DNA from: Liopterus haemorrhoidalis
Lineage: Eukaryota; Arthropoda; Insecta; Coleoptera; Dytiscidae
Direction of reading: 5' to 3'
Assembly (NCBI GenBank): GCA_963971575.1
Contig: OZ020618.1
Span: 29,316,540 to 29,380,539, forward strand
DNA: 64,000 bases
Of this stretch, positions 33,017 to 43,068 are shown one piece after another. Position numbers and translations under genes: made by a program. How positions within the stretch are numbered: position 1 is the stretch's first letter; each line of letters opens with the position of its first letter. The notes beneath the pieces are model-generated. The model did no database searches. It had not been told where the DNA came from and saw only the letters and a program-made list of their open reading frames with translations.

Positions 33017-33145
33017 TTATAAACAAAAAAAGTCACACGGGGTCAAGTCAGGTGAGTATCTTGGATGGAGAATGATAGCGACTTTGTTCTTCATCATAAA
33101 CTGCCGAACCATAAGGCAAATGTGAGCTGGTGCGTTGTCGTGATG
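33017..33145 (-). pseudogene. Mariner transposase catalytic-region remnant (DD34D)
   Basis: A 42-codon minus-strand frame reads HHDNAPAHICLMVRQF, KVAIILHPRYSPDLTPCDFF and stops. The H-H-D-N-A-P-A-H block carries the second catalytic aspartate and Y-S-P-D-L-x-P-C-D-F the third. Exactly 34 residues separate the two aspartates, the DD34D signature of mariner. Upstream on the minus strand (33150-33470) the sequence is too decayed to follow with confidence. Terminal repeats were not identified. Confidence 0.75.
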
Positions 33146-35254
33146 GAATCATGATCGAAGTTTCTACGAGCACTTAAACTCAAGTTAAAAATGAATATTT
33201 GCTATTTTACCTGGTAGTGAAAAACCGATTCACCACAGTGAATTTTATAATTGTAGGCTAACTCTATTTCACAACATCTTTGATTGAATTTATGCCATGT
33301 TTAAAATGCCCAAATGACTCTCAGGACGAAACGTAGTTCAAGTATTTCTATAGCCGTGTTTCCTGTCAATGTTTGAAACAAAATTTCACCGATAGATAAC
33401 CACGAACAGATATCTTCGGTCAGGTACATTACTTAAAGATTGTCCAAATAGAATATATCTAGTCGCTGCTTTCTTTCCCAATTTCTATGTATTGCAAAAC
33501 GCGCACAGTTTGTGATTTTTTTTTTTTTTAACCACGTATTATGAAAAATAATATTTTCTGTTAAGATTCTTAAACTTGAACGTGAAAATATGTGACTTAT
33601 TGGTGATGATTCCATAAGCTTATCGACACACTAGTAATTTAAAAAAAGTTTAATTTTAAACTGCAAAAATTTACGACTTAATTTTAAATGTCGCATATTT
33701 GTAAATAAAATACGTATAAACGATATAAGATTCGAGTGCTCGAAGAGAGAAGATAAAATGATGTGGGGCCCCTGAAAGGCGCGCGCCCTGCACGACACTT
33801 GTAAGCGGCACGGCAAACGTTGTAAAATTGCGGCGTCAACTTCAGCGCTAGTATTTTTTCCGCAGAGCCGGAGGTGCTTACATAAAAGGGAATGAAATTT
33901 ATCAAAATAAATGGAATTCAATGTTAACCCTGCACACAAACGACACTGTCACAAAACGATACTGACGAATTCTGCGTATATGCCCCTGTCACTACCATGC
34001 CCGTTTTTTTCTTTCTTTCATTATATTAACATGATTTTGTTAACTATTTAAGGGTTAGAAGATCTACCAATAAATTATTAATTAATGTGATTTAAAAAAT
34101 AAAAAAAAAAATGTCATAGTAAGCCGAAAGGAAAATCACGTATGTATTTGAATAAATTTAGGACGTTAGGAGTATCATAAGCTTTGACATTATAGAGCTA
34201 TTGAGCAAATTTAAATTTTCCATTAAATAGTTAATTTTTCTTAAAAATAAATCTTCTTTTAATAAATAAAATAGCACGTAAAATTGACAAACACTTAAAT
34301 AAACAACAACTGTCAAAAAAATTGCAGTAATAAACAATTTTTATTTTTGTTGTTGCTTGAATATCTTAACATTCCTTATATTGCTGTCTTTCTGTTCAAC
34401 GGTTTCCCCGACTTTTTTTTTTTTTAGTCACTCGATATAAATGCTTTCCTTAGATCCATGCGTTTTTGGAACCACTGTTCTATAACTTAGTTTTACAGTA
34501 AAGGTCTGTGATTTTGAAATGTGTGGTAAAACATTGATTTACTGTCAAACTTTATACAAGTTAACGATAAAGTAAAACTAACAGAACTAGCAGTGAAAAT
34601 CAAAAAACGTTTGAACAATCCTTTAGTATGTGACAGAAATAGTTCGCCAACATCGGTTTTGTAAAGTCAATAATATTACTATGTAACTATGTAATCAAAT
34701 CTTTCAAGCAAGGCTAATAGCGGTTTGTTTCCAACATATGATATTAAGTTCGGTACAGTTAATGTAAAATTGTGCTTCTTAGTAAAAATTGCGCAATATT
34801 ACTAGAATAATGAAAAAATAAAAAAAAAAAAACAATAGATTTAGTACTTTATTGTATTTATCCGCATATTATTTATTAAATAAATAATAGGTTCCCAACG
34901 ACTACGTAGCGCATAAGTATGGAGATATGTGCCACGTGGTCAGCATGACATTTTTACCGGTTCCACCATTGAATAAAGAGACTAAAGGAAGGAGTCTATA
35001 TGAATTTTTACATACAAATTTTTCTGACAGAAAATATGTCATTCCAACGACCACAATAGCTGCCAATATTTTGTTATTCTTCTTATTAAAAAGTATTTAT
35101 TAACATTTATTTTGATAATTTAAAGCATATTCATAATTTATAAATCATTAAATCATAAATAAAAGACACGACTAAAAAAAAAAAATATATGTGTTGTAGA
35201 TATTCTATAATTTAATATAAAATTACGCATTTAACCTTAAATTCTTGTCAAAAT
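33146..35254. other. Mostly unassigned stretch
   Basis: Remains of the mariner gene probably extend to about 33470 on the minus strand. A GC-richer patch at 33765-33850 (containing gcgcgcgccctgcacgacac) gives two overlapping minus-strand frames with no recognisable motif. The rest is AT-rich without a recognised feature. Confidence 0.35.
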
Positions 35255-35277
35255 GATTAGCTATAGTATAGCTGGTT

Positions 35278-36059
35278 CAGTGACTATTGGTCCCCGTCAA
35301 TTGATCCCCGGGACAGTTAATCCCTCTTCCGGTTGATCCTTTACTCATAATACCCTCAAAAATTGATCCTCCAGACAATTAATCCCCACAATATCTAAGA
35401 TAGTATTAAGTAAGAATTTTGATTTAAAAAATATTTTAGTGTATTATAGCGATTTTAGTAGTACCCTATATGCTTTATTTCAATGTTCTAGCTTAGATTA
35501 TAAATTAATAAAAAAAAATTAAAACTATTAAACAATTTTTTTATTGTTTCTTATTATTGACAATTGATGTTTCCAACTAGCATCATTGACAAGTTTTTGT
35601 GTGTCTACTTAAAGAATAATAGGTACATAATTTTTGTTTTAAATTGTTTAAATTAAAAAAAGTCATTTATGTACTTTTCGTTTAACTTTAATTTTTTTTT
35701 TTTTTTTCACAAATTTGGTCCCGGTTGTTTAAAACAGCGGTTTAAACAGCCAAAGATATTTATGAAACACGGTTTGAGAATCATACCCCGCCCTAAGCTA
35801 TAGGTGTACATTGCAACTTTTGTATTGTTTTCATTTGCAATTTGAATTTTCTTTTATACATGAATTATCGTTTAAATAGTAATTTCATCTTCACGATATA
35901 TGTAAATATGAATATAAATACTTTTAGATATTGTGGGGATTAATTGTCTGGGGGAGCAATTTTTGAGGGTATTAATGAGTAAGGGATCAACTGTCCCGGG
36001 GATCAATTGACGGGGACCAATTGTCGAGGAATCAAATGTCGGGGAACCAATAGTCGGTG
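35278..36059. mobile_element. Foldback-like element with repeat-built TIRs
   Basis: The left end (35278-35400) and right end (35935-36059) are inverted copies of about 125 bp, for example gtcaattgatccccgggaca, ataccctcaaaaattg and cagacaattaatccccaca. Each arm is made of variants of a short caattgatcccc-type unit; the right arm has one unit more and the left arm one private unit, so arms differ by whole units. The interior has no gene. Inverted similarity may continue into the flanks (35255-35277 and 36060-36085). The arm structure resembles foldback elements; superfamily unknown. Confidence 0.7.
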
Positions 36060-36249
36060 TACGGTGTACCAGTATAGCTATGACCAGACGTCCTGTTTTC
36101 CCAGGACATGTCCTGTTTTTTCACTTAGCCGGGAATGTCCTAGCTAGTTCTTAAAAATTGTCCTGATTTGCGCTTTTTGTTTTTAATTGCCATATTACAG
36201 TTTTGAAACAATTAGATGCTTACCAAAAATGGACAAATAATTTCAAACA

Positions 36250-36459
36250 ATGCAATTCGCCGGAATACTATTCATGATTATTAATAATGGTTCTATTTGT
36301 TTTCTACATTTTTTGGACGCAGATGTTGAACGAGTTTTTTTTTCCCTAATAACTAGTCAATGGACAAAAGAAAGGAACAGATTTGAGATTAAATCCACTA
36401 AAAGAATTTTATTAACAATACTTATGTATTTTAAAAATAGACTGAAAACAACTCTATAA
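36250..36459 (+). pseudogene. hAT transposase C-terminal remnant
   Basis: The 69-codon frame contains DADVERVFFSLITSQWTKER followed by NRFEIKSTKRILL. In hAT transposases of the type with a S-N-A-x-x-E-R-V-F-S-x-x-N motif, this dimerisation segment continues Q-W-x-x-x-R-N-R-L and a helix with V/I-K. The start of the frame has no clear similarity. A plausible left terminus of its element, with gaccagacgtcctgttttcc at about 36082, lies 170 bp upstream; the right end is not resolved. Confidence 0.6.
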
Positions 36460-36634
36460 TTACTTATTAAATGAATCCAATTTCGAAACTGCAGTCAGCA
36501 TGACGAATTCAAATATTTGTTAAACATTACGTGTTTTAGTCAAGAACCTTTGACATGCATATATTCAAGTTTAACAGATTAAAATTATTAAATATTCTAT
36601 ATATAAAAGAAATTTATTGTAGTTTTATTAATTA

Positions 36635-36747
36635 CAGCAGATTCCCGGGTAACCGAACCCAAATTCATTAGACAATTATTTCGCATTTTCCGAGGTTGCT
36701 TCAAAAGTTATCCGTATTATCCAAACTTACGATCGGGGAATTCCCTG
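36635..36747. mobile_element. pogo/Tigger-like MITE, 113 bp
   Basis: The left end cagcagattcccgggtaacc and inverted right end cagggaattccccgatcg resemble pogo/Tigger termini. A TA dinucleotide flanks both sides (36633-36634, 36748-36749), as expected for Tc1/mariner-superfamily insertion. It has no coding capacity. Confidence 0.65.
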
Positions 36748-36789
36748 TATCTATCAAAACAGTCCCAGACTACTGTTTTTGCACTTCTG

Positions 36790-37348
36790 CAGGGCCCGAT
36801 CTAGGGGGGTGCAAACAAGACAACTGACCAGAGCGGAAAAGTATACGGAGCGGCTAAACTGGTAGAAATAGAATTTAAAATCAATAAAAAAGTATGTATT
36901 TAAAAGGCGCTAAAAAAGTAGGTAATATATGTTTGAATTTAGTATCAAATTTATAAATTCTTCTTAAATCACCCATATAATTACTATTATAGTAGGGAAA
37001 GGTGCTTATATTAAAGATTTTGGATTTTTTCCCTTTTCATTTTTTCCCGAAATGTGTCATTATATTTTACAATTTGTCTCCTATTTGATCAGTAGTTTGA
37101 AACCTATATTTAAAACGGAGGAAAACAGCTATTTGTTATTCTTATTGCATTCTTTTTAAAATTATAAGATACAATTTTATATGAATATTTTTTTTTTTAA
37201 ACAAAACGATTTTGTTATTCAACAAATAGCTATATAAAATTTCACTCACTGTCAGAAATTATATTTTAAAATAATTATTCATAATTATAAATAAAGGGCA
37301 GCAAAAATAATTCCGCCCAGAGCGGCAGAAGAGATAGATCGGGCCCTG
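36790..37348. mobile_element. hAT MITE with 7/8 TSD
   Basis: The 14-base terminus cagggcccgatcta is a perfect inverted match at both ends, and ccagagcgg-type strings are inverted further in. Octamers cacttctg (36782-36789) and cacttccg (37349-37356) agree at 7 of 8. No coding frame in the 559 bp. Confidence 0.85.
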
Positions 37349-37470
37349 CACTTCCGGACCTGCCTTCGGTTCTAGTTACGTACGTCCTGAATCATATTCC
37401 ATCAAGTTTAAGGCTACCAAAAGAGTAGATGCGGGCAACAAGCATAAAATATACAGTAAAAAATTGATTT

Positions 37471-38112
37471 GCCGTGACTCCATGGTAGAACGGTTGTCTA
37501 TGACAGGGGTTCTTAAACTTTTAGAGCCGCGACCCAAATTAGGGAATTACGTTCATGTCGCAACCCAAAGGAGGACAACAACACAAAAAAGACAAAATTT
37601 TGATGGTATAGATTTTACCACATACTATCCAGGATAATGGCGAATAATTCGTATAAAGTTTAATTAAAAAAAAAAAAGAAATAACTAATACATTAAGTTG
37701 AGTAGTATAAATTGAATTATATAATAGATTTTAAAAAATAAAATTAGTGCTAAGTTAATATAGTTAATGTGAACCTTGGCTCTGCAGAAGTTTTGAAAGT
37801 TCATTCAATTTTATAGACGAAAATATTATTTCCAAAATTTAAAATTATCCTCCGCGGCCCACAGAATATGCTTCGCGACCCATAGGTTAAGAACTCCTGG
37901 ACTACGGAACACAGGCACGCGGTTCCGAATCTCCCGACATTCTTCGGATTTTTATCCGATATTGTGAAACCAGCTCTGGGGTTGACTCAGCCTCAAATAT
38001 TTAATACTTAAAATGAGTACCTGTTTATAAAAGGGATGTTAAAAGGCCAATCGAAACGTCACACTGACCACATGGATTTCATATCTATGGCCGGCGGTCT
38101 AGAAACAGAAAA
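37471..38112 (+). mobile_element. tRNA-derived SINE split by a hAT MITE
   Basis: The tRNA-like head reads gtgactccatggtagaacgg then ttgtctatga before the hAT insertion at 37504-37899, and resumes ctacggaacacaggcacgcg then gttccgaatctc (box B). The body contains ggggttgactcagcc and aaaatgagtacctg, a conserved central block seen in several invertebrate SINEs. The tail includes ccaatcgaaacgtc and ends near gaaacagaaaac. Without the hAT it is about 240 bp. Confidence 0.75.
37504..37899. mobile_element. hAT MITE inserted in a SINE
   Basis: Termini caggggttcttaaactt and, inverted, caggagttcttaacct. The octamers gtctatga and gactacgg agree at 5 of 8, and joining the tRNA-like head across the element restores a continuous tRNA-like sequence, which independently supports the boundaries. 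Confidence 0.8.
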
Positions 38113-38159
38113 CTTACCTTCTCTGACCCTGTAAGCTTATCTAGGCGTTGGGAGCCTAA

Positions 38160-38391
38160 TATTATTATTATGGGGTTTGTCAGGTCTTGACAAGCGTCCA
38201 CTAATCTCAAACTTCAGCAACCTTTTGAGCCGCGTCATACTAGAGACTAGTGGAGCTAAATACACACGACTGCATCCCAAACCCTGGCGATATGCAGCCG
38301 CGGAAATTACGCCAGATCCAGTGCCCTCACAATGCGGAGTGACCCGAGCAGCACTGCTTTCTGCATCCTGCAGATCAAAGAGTTGGCAGAA
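38160..38391 (-). mobile_element. RLE-type LINE 3' end, copy B (tandem)
   Basis: On the minus strand this repeats the last 215 bp of the LINE at 38395-39463, including the final coding segment (ICRMQKAVLLGSLRIVRALD) and 3' UTR, and ends in its own (AAT)n tail. It differs from copy A at about three positions. It abuts the (AAT)n tail of copy A, giving two LINE 3' ends head to tail. Confidence 0.85.
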
Positions 38392-38547
38392 GATTATTAT
38401 TATTATTATTATGGGGTTTGTCAGGTCTTGACAAGCGTCCACTAATCTCAAACTTCAGGAACCTTTTGAGCCGCGTCATACTAGAGACTAGTGGAGCTAA
38501 ATACACACGACTGCATCCCAAACCCTGGCGATATGCAGCCGCGGAAA

Positions 38548-39463
38548 TTACGCCAGATCCAGTGCCCGCACAATGCGAAGTGACCCGAGCAGCACTGCTT
38601 TCTGCATCCTGCAGATCAAAGAGTTGGCAGAAGATCTACAGGCGGGAATGGACTCGATTTCTCTTCGATAGGAGGCTTTCATGCCACCCAAAACACCAAC
38701 TATCAGGACTACAAGCTTAACTTTATACCCGGGATACAGCTTTCTAAGCTCGGACAAGAGGTCCANNNNNNNNNNNNNNNNNNNNNNNNNNNNNNNNNNN
38801 NNNNNNNNNNNNNNNNNNNNNNNNNNNNNNNNNNNNNNNNNNNNNNNNNNNNNNNNNNNNNNNNNNNNNNNNNNNNNNNNNNNNNNNNNNNNNNNNNNNN
38901 NNNNNNNNNNNNNNNNNNNNNNNNNNNNNNNNNNNNNNNNNNNNNNNNNNNNNNNNNNNNNNNNNAGAGATATTCTTCTCAGCATGGACTTGAGAATTCG
39001 ATCACAAACATCTGTTTGGTCTCGATATCCAGGAGGGTTATGTCCGGCTTAGTGGCTGTCAGTAACCTCGAGGTGGGGAAGGAGTAATTCCAATAAATTC
39101 GGCACTTGGAATTTTCCGCTGCAAGAGATGGACAAGCAGACAGAATGTGCATTATCGTTTCAGAATGGTGGTGGCACAACCTACAGAGTGTGGACTCCGC
39201 TATTTGGAATATGCGGGCCCTGTATGCCAAAGTATTTATAACACCATCCTGACACGCAAACACAAAACCTTCTGTTTCCGATCTCAAACCAGCAGACTTA
39301 AGAAACGAGAACGTGAGTTCGGTGGACAACTCTAGACTTTTAATATGTTTGAAGAACACAGAGTGCATACTTTTACTCATGTGTTCTTTTGTCAACATGT
39401 CTGTCTCGCCTCGTTTCACCGAACCGGTAACTCTGTTGTACTCCTCCCGAGAGAGTTGTACTC
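38548..39463 (-). pseudogene. LINE polyprotein C-terminus: zinc knuckle and restriction-like endonuclease
   Basis: Translation on the minus strand runs REEYNRVTGSV, KRGETDMLTKEHM, then the zinc knuckle CRLCHHHSETIMHILSACPS (C-x2-C-x7-H-x4-C spacing), then KPDITLLDIETKQMFVIEFS, the P-D...D...E-F core of the restriction-like endonuclease that cuts target DNA. Directly after EFSSP one extra base shifts the frame; the correct continuation AEKNIS is still readable. Beyond the gap follow LRKLYPGYKV, VGVLGGMKAS and the end RIVRALDLA. With a frameshift and no RT domain in the window it is not functional. Confidence 0.75.
38766..38965. other. Assembly gap (200 N)
   Basis: Exactly 200 N, a typical placeholder length, inside the LINE coding region. 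True length and reading frame across it are unknown. Confidence 0.99.
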
Positions 39464-39755
39464 CAGCGTTTTCCCTGACGGGACTATTTTTAGTGGTTCA
39501 CGAAAGTTTTTATAAGTCTTTGTTGCAGTTTTTTTCTTTTATTTTTTATGCCTTTTTTATGTAAACAATTAATTTTTTATATATTTTCTGTAAACTTTGT
39601 GTGATTTTCTACAAATAAAATAAATGTATTTAATAGCAAATCAAATATATTTGTTTTCTTGCAAAAAATGAACCAACAATTATTATTAGTGGTCCGTGTT
39701 TCCCGAAAATTATATATTATACAGGTCCGCGGTGCGTTTTTGGTTGAGAAACACT
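39464..39755. mobile_element. Probable hAT MITE
   Basis: The left end cagcgttttccctgacgg and the inverted right end cagtgtttctcaacc fit hAT termini. Flanking octamers (ttgtactc, gaatagag) do not match, so the pairing is tentative. Its left end coincides with the point where the LINE coding frame is lost. Confidence 0.5.
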
Positions 39756-40218
39756 GGAATAGAGGAGTCTTACCAATATATTTCATTTTTGGGTTCTCGA
39801 GCTTTCAGGTTTTTTTTTATAAATAACAGTATTTATTTATTTTAATAGTTTTATATTATTTAAATAATATAAATACTTCCAATTATGTTTTTATCTTTTT
39901 CATATATCCGTGTTGTCTGACAATACCACATAAATGATAATATTTATTCTCAGTTTGAATAACATGTAATTAATCATAATTAATGTAACATAGTTAATAT
40001 CAATACATTAATGCATTAAGAGACAATATTTAAAAAATATTTCTGCAACCATATGTACTGCTATGGATAGACGATAAGATTAACAACGAAATGAGTCATC
40101 AACATGATTATAAAATTATCAAATAAGATTACAGTTAAAATTAAAATTTATTTCGTTTCATTTCATCGTCTTTCCAAGTTTTTAACCTACAACTACCACC
40201 AAACCAAAAAGCACATAC
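39756..40218. other. AT-rich stretch, possibly intron of the LPCAT-like gene
   Basis: No element or exon was recognised. It lies directly downstream of the donor site of the exon at 40219-40436, so it is likely intron. Confidence 0.4.
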
Positions 40219-40436
40219 TCCCAAAGATAGGTATTGTTCTGGAGTCCGCCTTGGCAACAATGCTAGGTGCATTGACAAGCATGAGTGGCAGGGCGTCCAT
40301 GAAAGAAGAATGAGGTGCCATTACAAGTACACGGGCATCTGACCTGCTGGCTGGACTTCCCTTCACCCTCAGTCGTGTGAATCCAGCCGTCATGAATAAC
40401 CATATTATCGTACGTTTCGTGTACGATCGTACCTCT
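40219..40436 (-). CDS. LPCAT1/2-like lysophospholipid acyltransferase, single exon
   Basis: The 218-bp minus-strand exon encodes about 72 residues with LRVKGSPA, then APHSSFMDALP and SIVAKADSRTIPIFG. H-S-S-F-M-D is the HX4D catalytic motif of the PlsC/AGPAT acyltransferase fold, and S-I-V-x-K-A-x-S-x-x-I-P-x-x-G is the segment that follows it in LPCAT1/2, membrane enzymes that re-acylate lysophosphatidylcholine. A pyrimidine-rich acceptor (gattatgtcttttag) precedes the exon and a donor (gtatgt) follows; the exon carries one base before the first full codon and one after the last. It has no stops. The next block expected in the family (E-G-T motif) was not found, so flanking introns are long or the copy is partial. 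Confidence 0.75.
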
Positions 40437-40737
40437 CTAAAAGACATAATCGTATATATATAGAAAAATACGTGGATAAGAAATGGGCAAATCTTCTAAG
40501 TAAACCAATATATAGATTTTTTTAAAAAGTTAACGTGGAAGTGTAACTTATAATCTCTACGTATAAGTTACAGAAACAGGATTAATGTCGCGATTTAGAT
40601 TATGTACGAGAAATTCAAAACATTTATTAATTTTAATTCTGAAAATATTTACGGAAAATAAAATTCCCCATTTTCCAGGATTTTTTTTTAAATCTTATTT
40701 CTTGGTCTTAATTTTATGACAAATACAAACATCCATG
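40437..40737. other. Unassigned, possibly intron
   Basis: Upstream of the acceptor site of the LPCAT-like exon. Only AT-rich sequence is seen. Confidence 0.35.
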
Positions 40738-40812
40738 CCATCACCGGGATTCGAACCCGAGCCCACATGGTTAGCAGTTAGATGGGCTGACCACTACGCC
40801 ATAGTGACCGGC
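40738..40812 (-). mobile_element. tRNA-derived SINE head
   Basis: On the minus strand: tatggcgtagtggtcagccc (box A), then gggctcgggttcgaatcccg (box B) with 30 bases between. The outer strings tgccggtcac and gtgatggca almost pair as an acceptor stem, but the anticodon arm is irregular. An AT-rich tail with ttaagaccaagaaataag follows. Better read as SINE than as a working tRNA gene. Confidence 0.6.
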
Positions 40813-41195
40813 AGGAAAATTAATTGCTATGATATATAAAAATGAAATTTTGAACTTGTGCATAGGAATTTAAATAAAATACTTCAATAACAGGTATAGC
40901 TGAAATTACAAAAATAAAATAAATATATACCATTCATAATTTAAAAAGATATCGGTTGGCCATGACTTCCTAGTGGCACGCGAAATGTGGTAATTGTAGT
41001 GAGAGGTGATATGTTTTTGCCAAATAAGGCACTAGGACAGTATTGGAACAAAAACAAAATATTTTCATGGTTACTGATGTCTTTTTAATTAGTGAATGGA
41101 GTTAACATGCTCTCAAAATTAGTTATTTATTTTTTGCAATAATATTTATATTTGTTATCAAGCTGTTAGTTTGATTTAATCTTAATTAAATATTA
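40813..41195. other. AT-rich stretch, nothing recognised
   Basis: No feature was seen between the SINE head and the MITE at 41196. Confidence 0.35.
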
Positions 41196-41612
41196 GCTTT
41201 GTTCGTGGATGAAGTTTCTAACAAGCTACCAACAGTTAAGGAATAAGTTCATGAACAGTTTTACTGCGCATGTTTGACTTATTGACCTATTACAAAGTCT
41301 TGTCATTGCGGACCTTAAATGTGTCCGACTGACAAGATTGTAATCACGGTGCAGTACATTTAAGCGGTAGCTAAATTAAGCTAAGTACTTAATTTATTGA
41401 CTAAATTCAACGAAAGTAACACAATAGTTAGGACTTCTTGTTCTAATCTACAAACACTTTTGACTTGCTACGAACAGGTTACGTAACTGTCGATAGGTTA
41501 CCGTTAATAATCTTGTCAGAAACAGTTACTATTTAACCCGCGAACGCCAAAAGGAATATTGAACAGACGCGTTGTTTTCTAACCTGTAAGGAACTTCATC
41601 CGCGAATAAAGC
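41196..41612. mobile_element. MITE with about 30-bp TIRs and TA flanks
   Basis: The ends gctttgttcgtggatgaagt and, inverted, gctttattcgcggatgaagt match at 18 of 20. A TA dinucleotide flanks both sides. The interior has no coding frame. The TA target would suit Tc1/mariner, but superfamily is not certain. Confidence 0.7.
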
Positions 41613-41794
41613 TATTATAAATTAGTTTGAATCCGCAATTACTGTATTCACCAGTATGGTACCAAACCACCAATACACCAATATGATACTAACTGTATTA
41701 TTTATCTAACTGATAAAATATAATTTATATGAAGTTTACTTAAATTTGAGCATAAATTTCAACACAATAAAATATTATTCTTATCACACTTATG

Positions 41795-43055
41795 GCCAGG
41801 TTCTATGGCCAGGTTGTATGGAAAAGTCCTGAAAGCGAGAATAGAGGCAAATCTTCAGATTGCAGAAGACCAAAATGGATTTAGAGCGGGAAGGTCTTGC
41901 GTGGACGGTATATTTGTCCTAAAGCAGTTAGTTGAAAAAAGATTGGCGAGGAATCAACCTACTCATCTCACCTTTATAGATCTTCATAAGGCGTACGACA
42001 CAGTCCCACTAGGTAAACTATGGGGAAGCATGAGAAAAATTGATGTTAGTGAGACTTATGTGAATGCTGTTCGTAATCTTTATGAAAAATGTTCTAGCTG
42101 TGTCAAGCTAGGGAAGAAACTCTCTCCCGAGTTCCCTGTAACGAAAGGACTCAGACAAGGCTGCACTCTAGCTCCCACCCTCTTCAAGATATATATTGAA
42201 GGGGCCTTGAAGGCATGGAGGCGCAAATGCAGTAATATGGGTATAGATATTGGAGGCAATCCACTGTATACCCTATTATTTGCAGATGACCAGGTTCTGA
42301 TAGCTGAAGACGAAGATGATTCCAGCTATATGGTGAGGAAACTAAGGGAGGAATATAAGAAATGGGGTTTAGAAATTAATGCGCAGAAAACAGAATACCT
42401 CGTTGTTGGTGAGAAGGGAAGAGACCTCAAAATAGATGATGGAATCATTAGAAACTGCCAGTCTTTTAAATACCTAGGTGTTACCCTATCAAATAGAGGG
42501 AAGAGTGAAGATGACATCAATAATAAAATAGGGCAAGGGAAGTGTGTAGTAAGGCAACTAAACCCGGTATTGTGGAACGACAATATAACCAAACGAACGA
42601 AAACGGTTATCTACAAAACTATTGTCGAAAGTATCTGTACCTATGGTTCAGAAACATGGGAGCTCACACAAAGAAATAAAGCCCGACTGAGCGCCGTGGA
42701 AATGGACTTTTGGAGAAGGAGTTGCGGTATCTCCAAACTCGAGCACGTTCGTAATGATACTATAAGAGCAACTATGAATGTTGAAAACTCCATTATAGAA
42801 TCAATAGAAAGCAAACGACTCTTATGGTATGGGCACCTCCAGCGTATGCCTGACGACCGATGGCCCAAGAAGATTTGGGAGTGGATTCCTGCGCGCAGAC
42901 GAAGACCAGGGCGACCCGCAAGGACCTGGGCTCAGGATGTGCGGGAGGCGATGGAGGCAAGAGGTCTCCAAGATGGCGACTGGATGGACAGAGTCGCCTG
43001 GCGAAAAGGAAGCGAGAAACGGCGCCAGCCGTAAACCACTCGCTATATATATATA
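41795..43055 (+). mobile_element. Young RTE-like LINE insertion, 5'-truncated, 13-bp TSD
   Basis: The element is flanked by the identical 13-mer tatcacacttatg at 41782-41794 and 43056-43068. It starts inside the reverse-transcriptase gene, so it is 5'-truncated by about two thirds, keeps the rest of the gene open, and ends after a 3' UTR of about 20 bp in a (TA)n tail. A short 3' UTR and a microsatellite tail are typical of RTE-type LINEs. The first bases hold a 13-base near-repeat (atggccaggtt twice), possibly filler made at the 5' junction. The perfect TSD and open frame indicate a recent insertion. Confidence 0.9.
41805..43034 (+). CDS. Reverse transcriptase, C-terminal part of RTE-like LINE protein
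   Basis: This 409-codon frame is the only long intact one in the window. RT blocks appear in order: QNGFRAGRSC at 23-32, LTFIDLHKAYD at 55-65 with the first catalytic D59, GLRQGCTLAP at 115-124, LLFADDQVLIA at 157-167 with the catalytic pair D161/D162, GLEINAQKTEY at 188-198 and KYLGVTLS at 222-229. The tail has WYGHLQRMPDDRW, RRRRPGRPARTW and WMDRVAWR, the C-terminal region of RTE-like proteins. The endonuclease and fingers are lost by 5' truncation, so ATG 41805 is an internal methionine and no active element results. Clade assignment is from motif style, not phylogeny. Confidence 0.9.
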   Translation: MARLYGKVLKARIEANLQIAEDQNGFRAGRSCVDGIFVLKQLVEKRLARNQPTHLTFIDLHKAYDTVPLGKLWGSMRKIDVSETYVNAVRNLYEKCSSCVKLGKKLSPEFPVTKGLRQGCTLAPTLFKIYIEGALKAWRRKCSNMGIDIGGNPLYTLLFADDQVLIAEDEDDSSYMVRKLREEYKKWGLEINAQKTEYLVVGEKGRDLKIDDGIIRNCQSFKYLGVTLSNRGKSEDDINNKIGQGKCVVRQLNPVLWNDNITKRTKTVIYKTIVESICTYGSETWELTQRNKARLSAVEMDFWRRSCGISKLEHVRNDTIRATMNVENSIIESIESKRLLWYGHLQRMPDDRWPKKIWEWIPARRRRPGRPARTWAQDVREAMEARGLQDGDWMDRVAWRKGSEKRRQP

Positions 43056-43068
43056 TATCACACTTATG

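Larger units (their letters stand above)
38395..39463 (-). mobile_element. RLE-type LINE, 5'-truncated, copy A
   Basis: A minus-strand non-LTR retrotransposon fragment with C-terminal coding region, short 3' UTR and (AAT)n tail (attattatt on the plus strand at 38394-38411). The 5' side stops at 39463 against a hAT-like terminus. A 200-base run of N interrupts it. The encoded zinc knuckle and restriction-like endonuclease place it with R2/R4/NeSL-type elements. Confidence 0.8.

Noticed and set aside
33631..33939. Overlapping minus-strand frames of 102 and 73 codons over a GC-rich patch
   Set aside because: Two frames of the same DNA are both open, neither has a recognisable motif, and the patch looks like a repeat.
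40738..40812. Functional tRNA gene
   Set aside because: Box A and box B are good, but the acceptor stem is mismatched and the anticodon arm is irregular; a SINE head explains it better.
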